This document shows, one piece after another, positions 24,731-34,222 of a stretch of 64,000 nucleotides of DNA. Each line of letters opens with the position of its first letter. Within the stretch, counting starts at the first letter, position 1. Below the pieces are notes generated by a model. It had not been told where the DNA came from and made no database searches. It saw only the letters and a list, made by a program, of their open reading frames with translations. The translations under genes were made by a program, and so were the position numbers. The stretch comes from Burkholderiales bacterium. GTDB lineage: Bacteria > Pseudomonadota > Gammaproteobacteria > Burkholderiales > Casimicrobiaceae. The stretch covers positions 50,477 through 114,476 of the forward strand of contig JADYZP010000062.1 of assembly GCA_020853025.1 (NCBI GenBank). The letters are read 5' to 3'.

Positions 24731-25516
24731 TCAACGCCGCAGACCGCGTGCGACGAACTGGTCGACACGCGCCAGGATGCCACGCAGGATGTTCACCTCC
24801 TCGCGCTCGAGGTCGGCGCGGCCGAACAGCCGGCGCAGTCGCGGCATCAGTTGCCGCGGCCGCGCCGGATCGAGAAAGCGCAGCGCCGCCAGAGTGCTCG
24901 CCGCATGCGCGTAGAGCGCTTCGACCTCGTCGTGCGATGCGCCGGCGAAGCGCGGCGCCGCCCACACGCGGTTTGCTCCGGCCGCGACGCGCACTTCGTA
25001 GGCGGCCACCTGTACGGCCGCGGCCAGGTTGAGCGACGAAAATTCGGGGTTGGCGGGTATCGTCGCCGCCGCCGCGCATTGCCTGAGTTCGTCGTTGGAC
25101 AGCCCCGACATCTCGGTGCCGAAGACGAAGGCAACGTCGCCGTCGACCGTGTGCTGCAGCGCCTCGCACGCCGCGTCGCGCAGCGCCAGCGCGCGACCGG
25201 CGAAGGCGCGCGGTCGTGCCGACAGGCCAACGGCCCACGCGCAGCCGGCGAGCGCTTGCGAGAGTGTGGAAACCACGCGCGCGTCGGCAAGAACTTCCGT
25301 CGCGCCGGTGGCGCGCGCCGTCGCCTGCGGATCGGGAAAATGTTCCGGCGCGACCAGAATCAGCTGCGCGAGTCCCATCGTGTGCATCGCGCGCGCGGCC
25401 GCGCCGATGTTGCCCGGATGCGTGGTGCGGACGAGGACGATGCGCACTTGGGCGAGCGCGGCGGCGCTGCAGGAACCGGGATCGAGGGCTTCGGGGGACA
25501 AGGGGAGGGCAGGCAA
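24731..25516 (-). CDS. trmJ: tRNA/rRNA methyltransferase, TrmJ-like (SpoU family)
   Basis: VRIVLVRTTHPGNIGAAARAMHTMGLAQLILVAP, VFGTEMSGLSNDEL, IPANPEFSSLNLAAAVQVAAYE; start codon uncertain (TTG assumed). Confidence 0.88.
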   Translation of the reverse strand: MPALPLSPEALDPGSCSAAALAQVRIVLVRTTHPGNIGAAARAMHTMGLAQLILVAPEHFPDPQATARATGATEVLADARVVSTLSQALAGCAWAVGLSARPRAFAGRALALRDAACEALQHTVDGDVAFVFGTEMSGLSNDELRQCAAAATIPANPEFSSLNLAAAVQVAAYEVRVAAGANRVWAAPRFAGASHDEVEALYAHAASTLAALRFLDPARPRQLMPRLRRLFGRADLEREEVNILRGILARVDQFVARGLRR

Positions 25517-25598
25517 GTGGATGCGCGTAAAATAGCCTGAATTCGCTCCCCTGACACGCGCGGCGAGCAGCAGCGTCCGCCGCATCCTTCCCGTCATC

Positions 25599-26432
25599 AT
25601 GCATCCGATGCTCACGACGGCCGTGAAGGCCGCACGCCGCGCCGGCAACATCATCAACCGCGGCGCCCGCGATCTCGATCTGCTCACCGTCACCGCCAAG
25701 GGTCCCAAGGACTTCGTCAGCGAGATCGACCGCGGGGCGGAGGCGGCGATCGTCGACACGCTGCTCGCCGCCTATCCGGATCACGCCATTCTCGCCGAAG
25801 AGGGTACGAAAAAGGGCGAAAACCAGGAGGCCGACTACGTCTGGATCATCGACCCGCTCGACGGCACGACGAACTTCCTGCACGGCTTTCCTCAATACTG
25901 CGTATCGATCGCGCTCGCGCACAAGAACGTCGTCCAGCAGGGTGTCATCTACGACCCCGTACGCAACGACCTCTTCACTGCGACCCGGGGCCGCGGCGCG
26001 TTCCTCAACGACCGCCGGATGCGTGTGTCACGGCGCACGCACCTGCGCGACTGCCTGATCGGCACCGGCTTCCCGTTTCGCGACGGCACCTACCTCGACA
26101 CCTACCTGGCGATGATGAAGTCGATGATCACGCACACGGCGGGGCTGCGCCGGCCGGGTGCGGCCGCGCTCGACCTGGCTTACGTCGCGGCGGGCTTCTA
26201 CGACGGCTTCTGGGAAGTCGGATTGAATCCGTGGGACGTTGCTGCGGGCAGCCTGCTGGTGCTGGAAGCGGGCGGCCTGATCGGCGACTTGGGCGGCGAC
26301 GGCAACTATCTGTTCGGCGGCCAGGTCGTCGCCGCCAACCCCAAGGTCTTCGCGCAGATGGTGTCGGTGCTGCAACCTTACCGGGCGGACATGGAACGCC
26401 ACCGGTCGTCGGCCCTCACCGCGAAAACCTGA
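25599..26432 (+). CDS. suhB: Inositol-1-monophosphatase SuhB
   Basis: Motifs [40 protein letters not shown]; divergent from trmJ-like gene as is common. Confidence 0.96.
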   Translation: MHPMLTTAVKAARRAGNIINRGARDLDLLTVTAKGPKDFVSEIDRGAEAAIVDTLLAAYPDHAILAEEGTKKGENQEADYVWIIDPLDGTTNFLHGFPQYCVSIALAHKNVVQQGVIYDPVRNDLFTATRGRGAFLNDRRMRVSRRTHLRDCLIGTGFPFRDGTYLDTYLAMMKSMITHTAGLRRPGAAALDLAYVAAGFYDGFWEVGLNPWDVAAGSLLVLEAGGLIGDLGGDGNYLFGGQVVAANPKVFAQMVSVLQPYRADMERHRSSALTAKT

Positions 26433-26570
26433 CCTCCTGTCCGGTGACCGCTGGCGCAGCCGCCCGCTGTCGGCGTATGCTGACGGCATAGTCTGGAATC
26501 GCCGCTGGCACTGGCATTGCTTCGCCCTGCAAGACCTCGCCACCGGTACCGAAAATTGGGAGCTCGTGCA

Positions 26571-28715
26571 ATGCCGTGGTCCGCCTGCCGTCGTATCCAG
26601 CTCGTCGTCTGCGCCGCCCTGGCGCTGGCTTATGCGCTGCCTGCTGCAGCCGAAGACGTCGCCAAGCTGCGTGTGATGCTGCATCCTTATGCCGCGGCGC
26701 CGGGCGAGTTTCCCGAGCAGGCGCGCGCGCAACTCGAAGCGCTGGCCGGCACGACGCTGACGCTGGTTGGAACCACGCGTACCGGCGCGCTGGAACTCGC
26801 GCTGCCGGCGCCACTGCCGGAAGAGGACGCCAAGTTGCTGGTGCGGCAGTTGCGCGTCGACCGCAGCGTCCTCTGGGCCGAGGTCGTGCCCGGCGCAGGA
26901 ATCGAGCGCAAGTCCACCGTCATCGATCCGTATTCGGATGGATCGGGGCGGCGGCTGATGGTGCGCCTGAAGAACGGCGTCACACCCGATTGGACGCCGC
27001 TGCTCGGACGCCTGGGCGCGCGCATCGGCATGCCGCTCAAGCTGGAGCGCCAGATCGGCAGCATCTCGGTACTTTCGGTGAGCTTCGATCAATCGGCGTC
27101 GACGCTTGCGCAATTCGCGCAGTTGCTGCAGGAGGATCCGGAAGTTCAGTACGCCGACCCCGTGAAGCGCGCGTACCCGAAGGCGGCGCCGAACGATCCC
27201 TTGTATCCGCGCCAGTGGCCGCTGCATGGTGCGCAGGGCGGCATCAATCTGGAGACCGCCTGGACGCTGCAACCGAATGCGACCGGCATCACGGTGGCGG
27301 TGATCGATACCGGCATCCTGCCGCACCCCGATCTCGTCGACCGCGTGCTGCCCGGCTACGATTTCATTTCCGACCCCGGTCGCGCGCGTGACGGTAACGA
27401 ACGCGATCCCGATCCGCGCGATGAAGGCGACTGGAGTGATGGCAACTGCGGCGCCAAGTACGACAGCTTCTTCCATGGTCTGTTCGTCGCGGGTCTCATC
27501 GGCGCCAACACCAACAACGATATCGGCATCGCCGGCGTTGCCGACGGTGTGCGTATCCTGCCGGTGCGCGTGCTCGGCGCCTGCGGCGGCACCTTCGAGG
27601 ACGTTTTGGAGGGAATGCTGTGGGCGTCCGGCGTGCCGATTGCGGGGGTGCCGAAGAACACGACGCCCGCGCGGGTCCTCAACTTGAGCCTGGGCGGATT
27701 CGGCGCCTGCGACCAGGCGCTCCAGGAAGCGATCGACGATGCGCTGGCCATGGGTTCCGTGGTCGTCGTGTCGGCGGGCAACGAGACGCGCAACGTGTCG
27801 GACTTCACTCCGGCCAATTGCAGCGGCGTGATCGCGGTCGGAGCCCACGACGCGCAGGGCGGCCTCACCAGCTACTCGAACTACGGCCGGCGCATCGATC
27901 TCACGGCACCGGGCGGCACCCTCCCGCTGACCGATCTGATCGTCTCCTTGTCCAACAACGGCACGACCGTGCCGCAGGACCCGGACTACGGGTATGCGGC
28001 GGGAACCAGCTTCTCGGCGCCGCTCGTTTCCGGCACTGCCGCTCTCATGCTCGCGCGCGATCCGCTGCTGACCAGCGGCCGGGTCTTTGACATCATCACC
28101 GGAACCACGCGCAATTTTCCGGTCGGATCGAAGTGCACGGTACCCAATCTGTGTGGCTCGGGGATGTTGGACTCGGGTGCTGCCATCGGCAGCACGATCC
28201 CCGGCGGATCGCCGCCGCCCTACGCCTACCGCGTCGTCGAGTACTACCGCGCCGACATCGATCATTACTTCATCACAGCGGACCCGGCTGAGGCGCATTT
28301 CATCGATACCTTCCTGCGCGGCATTTTCGAGCGGACGGGACTGTATTTCTACGCGTACCTGAACCCCGACGTCGCGCCGCCGGGCGCACAATCGGTATGC
28401 CGCTTCTACGCGAGCTCCGCCGTGCAGATCAATTCGCACTACTACTCGGCCGATCTCGACGAGTGTCTGGCCGTACTGTTCAACTGGGCAGGCATCTGGG
28501 AGTTGGAGACCGCGACGGCGTTCTACGTCCAGGTTCCCGACAGCCATGGCAACTGCCCGCCGAAGACGCTGCCGGTCTACCGCTTTTTCAACAACCGGCG
28601 CGACGCCAACCATCGCTACACGGTCGACCTTTCGGTGCGGCGGGAAATGCTCAATCGGGCGTGGACGCCGGAAGGCGCAGGCCCGACCAGCATCGCGTTC
28701 TGCTCGGCCGTCTGA
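26571..28715 (+). CDS. Secreted S8 (subtilisin-like) serine protease with C-terminal DUF5648-like domain
   Basis: Catalytic motifs VAVIDTGILPHPDL, HGLFVAGLIGA, GTSFSAPLVSGTAALML; C-terminal VVEYYRADIDHYFITADPAEAHFID repeat-type domain. Confidence 0.9.
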   Translation: MPWSACRRIQLVVCAALALAYALPAAAEDVAKLRVMLHPYAAAPGEFPEQARAQLEALAGTTLTLVGTTRTGALELALPAPLPEEDAKLLVRQLRVDRSVLWAEVVPGAGIERKSTVIDPYSDGSGRRLMVRLKNGVTPDWTPLLGRLGARIGMPLKLERQIGSISVLSVSFDQSASTLAQFAQLLQEDPEVQYADPVKRAYPKAAPNDPLYPRQWPLHGAQGGINLETAWTLQPNATGITVAVIDTGILPHPDLVDRVLPGYDFISDPGRARDGNERDPDPRDEGDWSDGNCGAKYDSFFHGLFVAGLIGANTNNDIGIAGVADGVRILPVRVLGACGGTFEDVLEGMLWASGVPIAGVPKNTTPARVLNLSLGGFGACDQALQEAIDDALAMGSVVVVSAGNETRNVSDFTPANCSGVIAVGAHDAQGGLTSYSNYGRRIDLTAPGGTLPLTDLIVSLSNNGTTVPQDPDYGYAAGTSFSAPLVSGTAALMLARDPLLTSGRVFDIITGTTRNFPVGSKCTVPNLCGSGMLDSGAAIGSTIPGGSPPPYAYRVVEYYRADIDHYFITADPAEAHFIDTFLRGIFERTGLYFYAYLNPDVAPPGAQSVCRFYASSAVQINSHYYSADLDECLAVLFNWAGIWELETATAFYVQVPDSHGNCPPKTLPVYRFFNNRRDANHRYTVDLSVRREMLNRAWTPEGAGPTSIAFCSAV

Positions 28716-28754
28716 ACGCCACGAGTCGCGCGGCCGCCGACGGCGTGCCGCCGG

Positions 28755-29828
28755 TCACGGCGGCGCATCGGCGCGCGAACCGCCCGCCGGCACCGCCCAT
28801 TCCTTGACCAGCGCGAAGCCGAGCGCCAGCAGCACCGGGCCCAGGAACACGCCGATGAACCCGAAGGCGAACACGCCGCCGAAAACGCCGAGCATCACGA
28901 GGATGAACGGCAAGTCGCTGCCGCGGCTGATGATCATCGGCTTCAGCACATTGTCGACGGATGAGACGACAAGCGCACCCCAGATCAGCAGGAAGATGCC
29001 CCAGGCGGTCTCGCCTTCCGAAAAGATAAGCCAGAGGCCCGTCGGAATCCACACCAGCGGTGGACCGATCGGTACCGGCGACAGGAAGAAGGTCACCAGG
29101 CCCAGCAGCGGCGCCGCCCTGACGCCGACGATGTAGAGGCCGATCGCCATCAGCACCCCCTGTGCCAGCGCGGTGCCGAGAATGCCGTAGACGACGGCGC
29201 GGGTGGTCGCCGACGCCACCTCGAGCATATGCAGTCCGCGTTCCGGCGCGATCCGGGTCACGGCATCGCGCACGCGGGCCATGATCGCCTCGCCGTCGCG
29301 GTACAAGAAAAAGGCGATCATCACCGACAGCGTCAGCTGCAACAGGCCCTCGCCGACCACGGCACCACCCTTGAACACGAACTGCCGCAGCGGATCCACG
29401 AAGCGCTTGAGTTCGGCGAACAGCGCCGAGCCGTCGTGCGCGATGCCGGTCCAATACGTCGCGACGCTTTCGCCGACCAGCGGTACTGCGGCGACCCAAG
29501 CCGGTGGATCCGGCAAGCCGCCTTCGGCCACCGCGCGCGCAAAGGTTGCCAGCCGCTCGGCGTTTTCCGCAAGCGTGGAACCGACAATGACAAAAGGCGC
29601 AACGACCACCGTCAGGATCAGCAGCGTCATCAGCGTGGCGGCGAGTCCTGATCGTTTCCAGCGCCGCGCCAGCCAATCGTGCAGCGGCCAGGTCGTTGCC
29701 ACCAGAATCGCCGCCCAGACGATCGCGGAAATGAATGGCTGCAGGACCAGGAACACGCCGATGACGAGCACGGCGAGCACGATCACCGTAATCATCCGGT
29801 CGATACGCGAAGGGGTCGTTGCTTGCAT
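28755..29828 (-). CDS. AI-2E family transporter (PerM-like membrane protein)
   Basis: Multiple TM segments; PLLGLVTFFLSPVPIGPPLVWIPTGLWL and GVFGGVFAFGFIGVFLGPVLLALGFALVKEW. Confidence 0.9.
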   Translation of the reverse strand: MQATTPSRIDRMITVIVLAVLVIGVFLVLQPFISAIVWAAILVATTWPLHDWLARRWKRSGLAATLMTLLILTVVVAPFVIVGSTLAENAERLATFARAVAEGGLPDPPAWVAAVPLVGESVATYWTGIAHDGSALFAELKRFVDPLRQFVFKGGAVVGEGLLQLTLSVMIAFFLYRDGEAIMARVRDAVTRIAPERGLHMLEVASATTRAVVYGILGTALAQGVLMAIGLYIVGVRAAPLLGLVTFFLSPVPIGPPLVWIPTGLWLIFSEGETAWGIFLLIWGALVVSSVDNVLKPMIISRGSDLPFILVMLGVFGGVFAFGFIGVFLGPVLLALGFALVKEWAVPAGGSRADAPP

Positions 29829-29964
29829 GCGCTAGGCCAGCGTGATGGCCGGGCGAGTCTAGCATGCAGGTCACGACCGACCGGCGCTGTCAGCCGGGTT
29901 GCAAACCCGCGGCATTGTGGGGGCGGTCGTCTCGCGCACTACCGCCGTGCCCTGCTTCGCCGGT

Positions 29965-31320
29965 TCAGACAGCGAGCCGCACCATGGTTGCGACATCGTC
30001 GCCGCCCTCCGGCGCGTCCTGCAAATACGCGGAAATCATTTCGGCGCCGACACCGGCACCGCGATTGAGCTGCCCCAGCATCTCCGGTGTCACCAGCGTG
30101 ACCCCGCGGCGGGTGACGCGAAAGCCGCGCGCGCGGTCGGCGTCCGCATCGACGCCCGCGCAGAAGCCATCGGGCAATTGGCAATGGGAATCGATCACCG
30201 CCCGGCGCAGGATCACGCCGCGTCCGACGCAGACGTCGGGCAGTACGGCCGAGTCCTCGATGACCGAGTCGACCTCCACGCGAACCTTGGAGAACAACAC
30301 CGAACGGCGCACCGTCGCGCCGGAGACGATGCAGCCGCTGGCGACGAGCGAGTCCGCGGCGATGCCGTGCCGGTCGGCAAAGTCGAAGACGAACTTGGCC
30401 GGCGGCAGCTGCGGTGGCAGGCTCAGGATCGGCCAGGCGTCGTCGTAGAGATTGAGCTCGGGCATGACCTTGGTCAGATCCATGTTCGCTTCCCAGTACG
30501 CGTCGATCGTGCCCACGTCGCGCCAATAGGGGCGATCGCCGACCATGTTGACGCAGCTGCGCGCGAAGCGGTGCGCGTGCACGGTGCCGTGGGCCACCGC
30601 CCACGGCACGATGTCGCGGCCGAAATCGTGCGTCGAATCCGGGTCCGCGGCATCGCGGGTGAGTTGCTCGATCAGGTAGTCGGCGTCGAACAGGTAGATG
30701 CCCATGCTCGCCAACGCATGCGCGGGTCGCTCCGGCACCGGCCGCGGTTCGGCCGGCTTTTCGTGGAAGGCGACGACGCGATCGTGGTCGTCGATGCTCA
30801 TCACCCCGAAGTCCGAGGCCTCATCCAGTGGGACCTCGACGCAGGCAACGGTGAGCCGTGCGCCGCGCTCGACGTGTTCCTGCAGCATGACCGCATAGTC
30901 CATCTTGTAGATATGATCGCCGCCCAGCACCAGCACGTACTTGGGCCGCGCGTCGCGAAGGATGCCCATGTTCTGCCAGACCGCATTGGCCGTACCGCTG
31001 TACCAGCGCGCGCCGTACTGCTGCTGCGCAGGCACCACGTCGACGAATTCGCCCAATGTGGTGGCGAGAAAGCTCCAGCCGCGCTCGATGTGCCGGATCA
31101 GGCTTTGCGCCTTGTATTGCGTGAGCACGCCAATGCGGCGGAAATTCGAATTGACGCAGTTGGACAATGCGAAATCGATGATTCTGAGCTTGCCCGCGAA
31201 CGGCACCGCCGGCTTGGCCCGCCAGGACGTGAGCTCGTGCAGACGGCTGCCCCGCCCTCCGGCGAGCACGATGGCGTAGGCCTGGTGGGTCAGATGGGTC
31301 TTGGCGTCAGGCGACCTCAT
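29965..31320 (-). CDS. glgC: Glucose-1-phosphate adenylyltransferase
   Basis: AIVLAGGRGSRLHELTSWRAKPAVPFAGKLRIIDFALSNCVNSNFRRIGVLTQYKAQSLIRHI; YVLVLGGDHIYKMDY. Confidence 0.96.
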   Translation of the reverse strand: MRSPDAKTHLTHQAYAIVLAGGRGSRLHELTSWRAKPAVPFAGKLRIIDFALSNCVNSNFRRIGVLTQYKAQSLIRHIERGWSFLATTLGEFVDVVPAQQQYGARWYSGTANAVWQNMGILRDARPKYVLVLGGDHIYKMDYAVMLQEHVERGARLTVACVEVPLDEASDFGVMSIDDHDRVVAFHEKPAEPRPVPERPAHALASMGIYLFDADYLIEQLTRDAADPDSTHDFGRDIVPWAVAHGTVHAHRFARSCVNMVGDRPYWRDVGTIDAYWEANMDLTKVMPELNLYDDAWPILSLPPQLPPAKFVFDFADRHGIAADSLVASGCIVSGATVRRSVLFSKVRVEVDSVIEDSAVLPDVCVGRGVILRRAVIDSHCQLPDGFCAGVDADADRARGFRVTRRGVTLVTPEMLGQLNRGAGVGAEMISAYLQDAPEGGDDVATMVRLAV

Positions 31321-31616
31321 GGCGTTCCTCCTGTCATCGTGCGCTCCAAAGCCACGATGAACCTTCGGTGCCAGGACCTTCTTGTGCGGGGTCAATCCAC
31401 CGTGCGAAATTTGACAGCGGGGCCGCGATTTGCGGAGCTTTGTTCCCTTCGGCGCGCGCCGTGCGGGCAGGGCGACGCGTCGACGCGTACGTGATCTGCG
31501 CAAACCGCAAGGTCCGTGACGGGTGTGCCGGGTCCCGGAATGGCATGGCCGGGACCGAAATCGAACAGGCGAGGGGATAAGACAGGTGCCACAGATCGCG
31601 GCGGAGCAAGGGAAGA

Positions 31617-31630
31617 TGGCGGAGAGCGAG
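31617..31630. repeat. attL-like direct repeat (tRNA-Ser 3'-end remnant)
   Basis: tggcggagagcgag identical to 38889-38902. Confidence 0.85.
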
Positions 31631-31801
31631 TCCGCGTTCTGACGACATTACAACGCATTCCATCTCGTTTCAAACGCGCTCATTTTCATAGGGGAAACCG
31701 ATCATTTCGTGGCATCAAAATCCTTTCAAACATTTTCTTGTCATTTCGTTTCACTGCACATATTATGAGGGTTGATATGTGGGGCGGGAGAAAACGGAAT
31801 G

Positions 31802-33070
31802 AGACCAAAACGCAAGCAACATCCGCACAATGCACTGACGCCAATGGGGGTGCGCAACCAGCGCGAGCCCGGCCGCTACGCCGACGGTAACGGGTTGTAC
31901 CTGGTCGTCGATCCGAGCGGTGCGAAGCGTTGGTTGCTGCGCACCGTCATCATGGGCAAGCGTACCGACATGGGGCTAGGCAGCGTGCGCCTGGTGCCGT
32001 TGGCCGATGCGCGCAAAAAGGCGATCGACTACCGCGGCGCCGCGCGCGACGGCGGCGATCCGATGGAAGCGCGGCGCACCGCAAGGCGCATAGTGCCCAC
32101 GTTCGAGCAGGCCGCCGACGCCGTACACACAAGCCACAAAGCCGCGTGGCGCAACGCCAAGCATCGCGACCAGTGGATCAACACGCTGCGCCTGTACGTC
32201 TGCCCAGAACTTGGCAAAGTGCGCGTGGATCGCATTGGCACCGCCGATGTGCTGCGCGTGCTGTCGCCGATATGGCTCGCCAAGCCCGAGACGGCGCGGC
32301 GCGTGCGCCAGCGGATGCGCACGGTGCTGGATTGGGCCAAGGCGGCCGGCCATCGTACCGGCGACAATCCGGTCGATAGCGTCGAGCAGGGACTGCCGAA
32401 GCACGCCGATCGCGCCGAGCATCACGCCGCCCTGCCCTACGCCAGCGTCCCGATCTTTGCGATGCACCTGCAGGCGTCCGACGCCGGCGCGAGCGTCAAA
32501 CTTGCCTTCGAGTTCGCGCTGCTGACGGCGGCGCGTACCGGCGAAGTGCTTGGTGCCCAATGGGACGAAATCGGCACCGACGCGATGGTGTGGACCATTC
32601 CCGCGTCGCGCATGAAGGCCAAGCGCGAGCACCGTGTACCGCTATCCCAGCGCGCCCTAGCGATCCTCGAAGTGGCGCGCGCCCTGGGTGGCAAGCCGTA
32701 TGTATTCCCCGGCCGCAAGGCCGATGTGACGCTATCGAACATGGCGTTTCTCATGACGCTGCGCCGTCTGGAAACGGGCGCCACGCACAAGGATGGCGAA
32801 CCGGAGACGTACGCCGAGCGGACCACGGCGCACGGCATGCGCAGCGCGTTCCGCGATTGGGCTGCCGAGCGTACCAATTTCCCGCGCGAAGTCTGCGAGA
32901 CGGCGCTTGCCCACGCGAACCGGGACAAGGTGGAGGCCGCCTACCGGCGCTCCGACCTGTTCGAGCAGCGGCGCGCGCTCATGGGGCAATGGGCCGAGTT
33001 CGTGGGCACGCCATCCGAATCCGCGACCGTCCACACGATGCAGCGCAACGGCACCGCGGGGCGCGTATGA
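31802..33070 (+). CDS. Tyrosine recombinase/integrase (P4-type, DUF4102 N-terminal domain)
   Basis: GRYADGNGLYLVVDPSGAKRWLLR N-domain; catalytic region LLTAARTGEVLGAQWDEI ... TAHGMRSAFRDWAAERTNFPREVCETALAHANRDKVEAAYRRSDLFEQR. Upstream start at 31772 also possible. Confidence 0.95.
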   Translation, partial: RPKRKQHPHNALTPMGVRNQREPGRYADGNGLYLVVDPSGAKRWLLRTVIMGKRTDMGLGSVRLVPLADARKKAIDYRGAARDGGDPMEARRTARRIVPTFEQAADAVHTSHKAAWRNAKHRDQWINTLRLYVCPELGKVRVDRIGTADVLRVLSPIWLAKPETARRVRQRMRTVLDWAKAAGHRTGDNPVDSVEQGLPKHADRAEHHAALPYASVPIFAMHLQASDAGASVKLAFEFALLTAARTGEVLGAQWDEIGTDAMVWTIPASRMKAKREHRVPLSQRALAILEVARALGGKPYVFPGRKADVTLSNMAFLMTLRRLETGATHKDGEPETYAERTTAHGMRSAFRDWAAERTNFPREVCETALAHANRDKVEAAYRRSDLFEQRRALMGQWAEFVGTPSESATVHTMQRNGTAGRV

Positions 33071-33486
33071 CCGTCGACCTATGGGAACTGGAAATTGACT
33101 ACATCGTTATGGAGACGCGCCGCACCCGCAATACGTGGCGCCTAGTCGAATGTTTGCGTGACGATCGACTCGAACTGCACCCCAAGTTGCGTGCCCTATG
33201 TGCGGATGTGCTATCCGGCAAGGTCAACGCATCGTATAGCGAGCCTCCATACCGGCCGCCCCAATGGCATGTGCGCCGGGAAGTGGAAATGTGGCGCAAG
33301 TTGTTAGCTGACGGCGACGCGCGCGTGATTCAGATCGTGCGGGAAAGAGGCATCGAAGGCGCGGACGACGGCCGAAGACGATCAACGATTGCGAAGACGC
33401 TGGCCGCAGAAGTCCTTGGCGTATCGGTCGACAAAATCGGCCGCATGCTGTTCCCTCGAAAGGACAGAAACAAGCCGTCTGTCTAA
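33067..33486 (+). CDS. Hypothetical protein of the element
   Basis: ATG overlaps integrase TGA (ATGA); C-terminal AKTLAAEVLGVSVDKIGRMLFP may be a small helix-turn-helix. Confidence 0.65.
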   Translation: MTVDLWELEIDYIVMETRRTRNTWRLVECLRDDRLELHPKLRALCADVLSGKVNASYSEPPYRPPQWHVRREVEMWRKLLADGDARVIQIVRERGIEGADDGRRRSTIAKTLAAEVLGVSVDKIGRMLFPRKDRNKPSV

Positions 33487-33723
33487 GATCGAGGCCGGAT
33501 GAATCATCCAGTTGGCGCCGGTGCTTTTTTTCGCCGGCCGTTGCTTGCCGTCCCGGCCGGTGGTCTTGTCTGAACTGCGTGATTCACGCAGTTGCAGTAC
33601 GAGTTGGTCGCCCACCCCGCACATTTCCGCAATCGCCCGGCTCGACAGATTCGAGAATTCGCGCGCAAAATAACTAGAAAACGTGCGCGGGTATCCGTAG
33701 CCGTTGATTGAGGCCACCTGCAC
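33382..33723 (-). pseudogene. Probable remnant of a phage/plasmid ParB-like DNA-binding regulator
   Basis: SNLSSRAIAEMCGVGDQLVLQLRESRSSDKTTGRDGKQRPAKKS resembles the HTH region of ParB-nuclease-domain regulators; N-terminal domain absent; 3' part overlaps the plus-strand CDS. Confidence 0.45.
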
Positions 33724-33758
33724 TATCCGGAACGTGCTAACCGTTTCGGAGGTGCGAA

Positions 33759-33962
33759 GTGGATCAAGTCGACATCGTCATTCGCCGCCCGCGCGCGCTG
33801 CGCGAGTATCTCGATTGCAGCACCGTTACGGCGTGGCGCCGAGAACGGAACAATCCGAATTGGCCCCGCCCGGTAGACATGGGCGGCGGGCGCATCGGCT
33901 ATAAGCTGTCTGAAATTCGCCGCTACGTCGAGTCGCTGAAGTTCGCACAGCGTGCGGCATGA
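33759..33962 (+). CDS. AlpA-like/excisionase-type DNA-binding protein
   Basis: 67 aa; LREYLDCSTVTAWRRERNNPNWPRPVDMGGGRIGYKLSEIRRYVESL is typical of AlpA-type winged HTH. Confidence 0.82.
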   Translation: MDQVDIVIRRPRALREYLDCSTVTAWRRERNNPNWPRPVDMGGGRIGYKLSEIRRYVESLKFAQRAA

Positions 33963-34222
33963 GCGTCCAGAAACGACGAGAGCCGCTGGCGGGCGGCTCG
34001 ACGGCGCAAAACGGAACGGTACAACGCAATACTACCGCATCTTCGCTACGCTGGGCTGTGCTGGCGATTAAATCCAGCGGCGCACGGATCGTGTTCAACA
34101 CGTACGCCGACGAAATAGAAGCGTACCGCGTCGCCCACCAGTTGCTCCGCGTGAACTGCTACGCCCGCGTTGAACTGGCGCGGCGCGGCGACATGCCGGG
34201 ACGGCAGCGGGGGTCGCGATGA
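33959..34222 (+). CDS. Hypothetical protein of the element
   Basis: ATGA overlaps with both neighbours; no recognised domain. Confidence 0.55.
   Translation: MSVQKRREPLAGGSTAQNGTVQRNTTASSLRWAVLAIKSSGARIVFNTYADEIEAYRVAHQLLRVNCYARVELARRGDMPGRQRGSR

Noticed and set aside
26028-28613. 861-aa minus-strand ORF opposite the S8 protease
   Set aside because: Antisense to an ORF with a full subtilisin catalytic triad.
31530-31560. Inverted repeat ggtcccgg...ccgggacc between glgC and attL
   Set aside because: 8-bp stem with no further context; may be a glgC upstream structure but not supportable.
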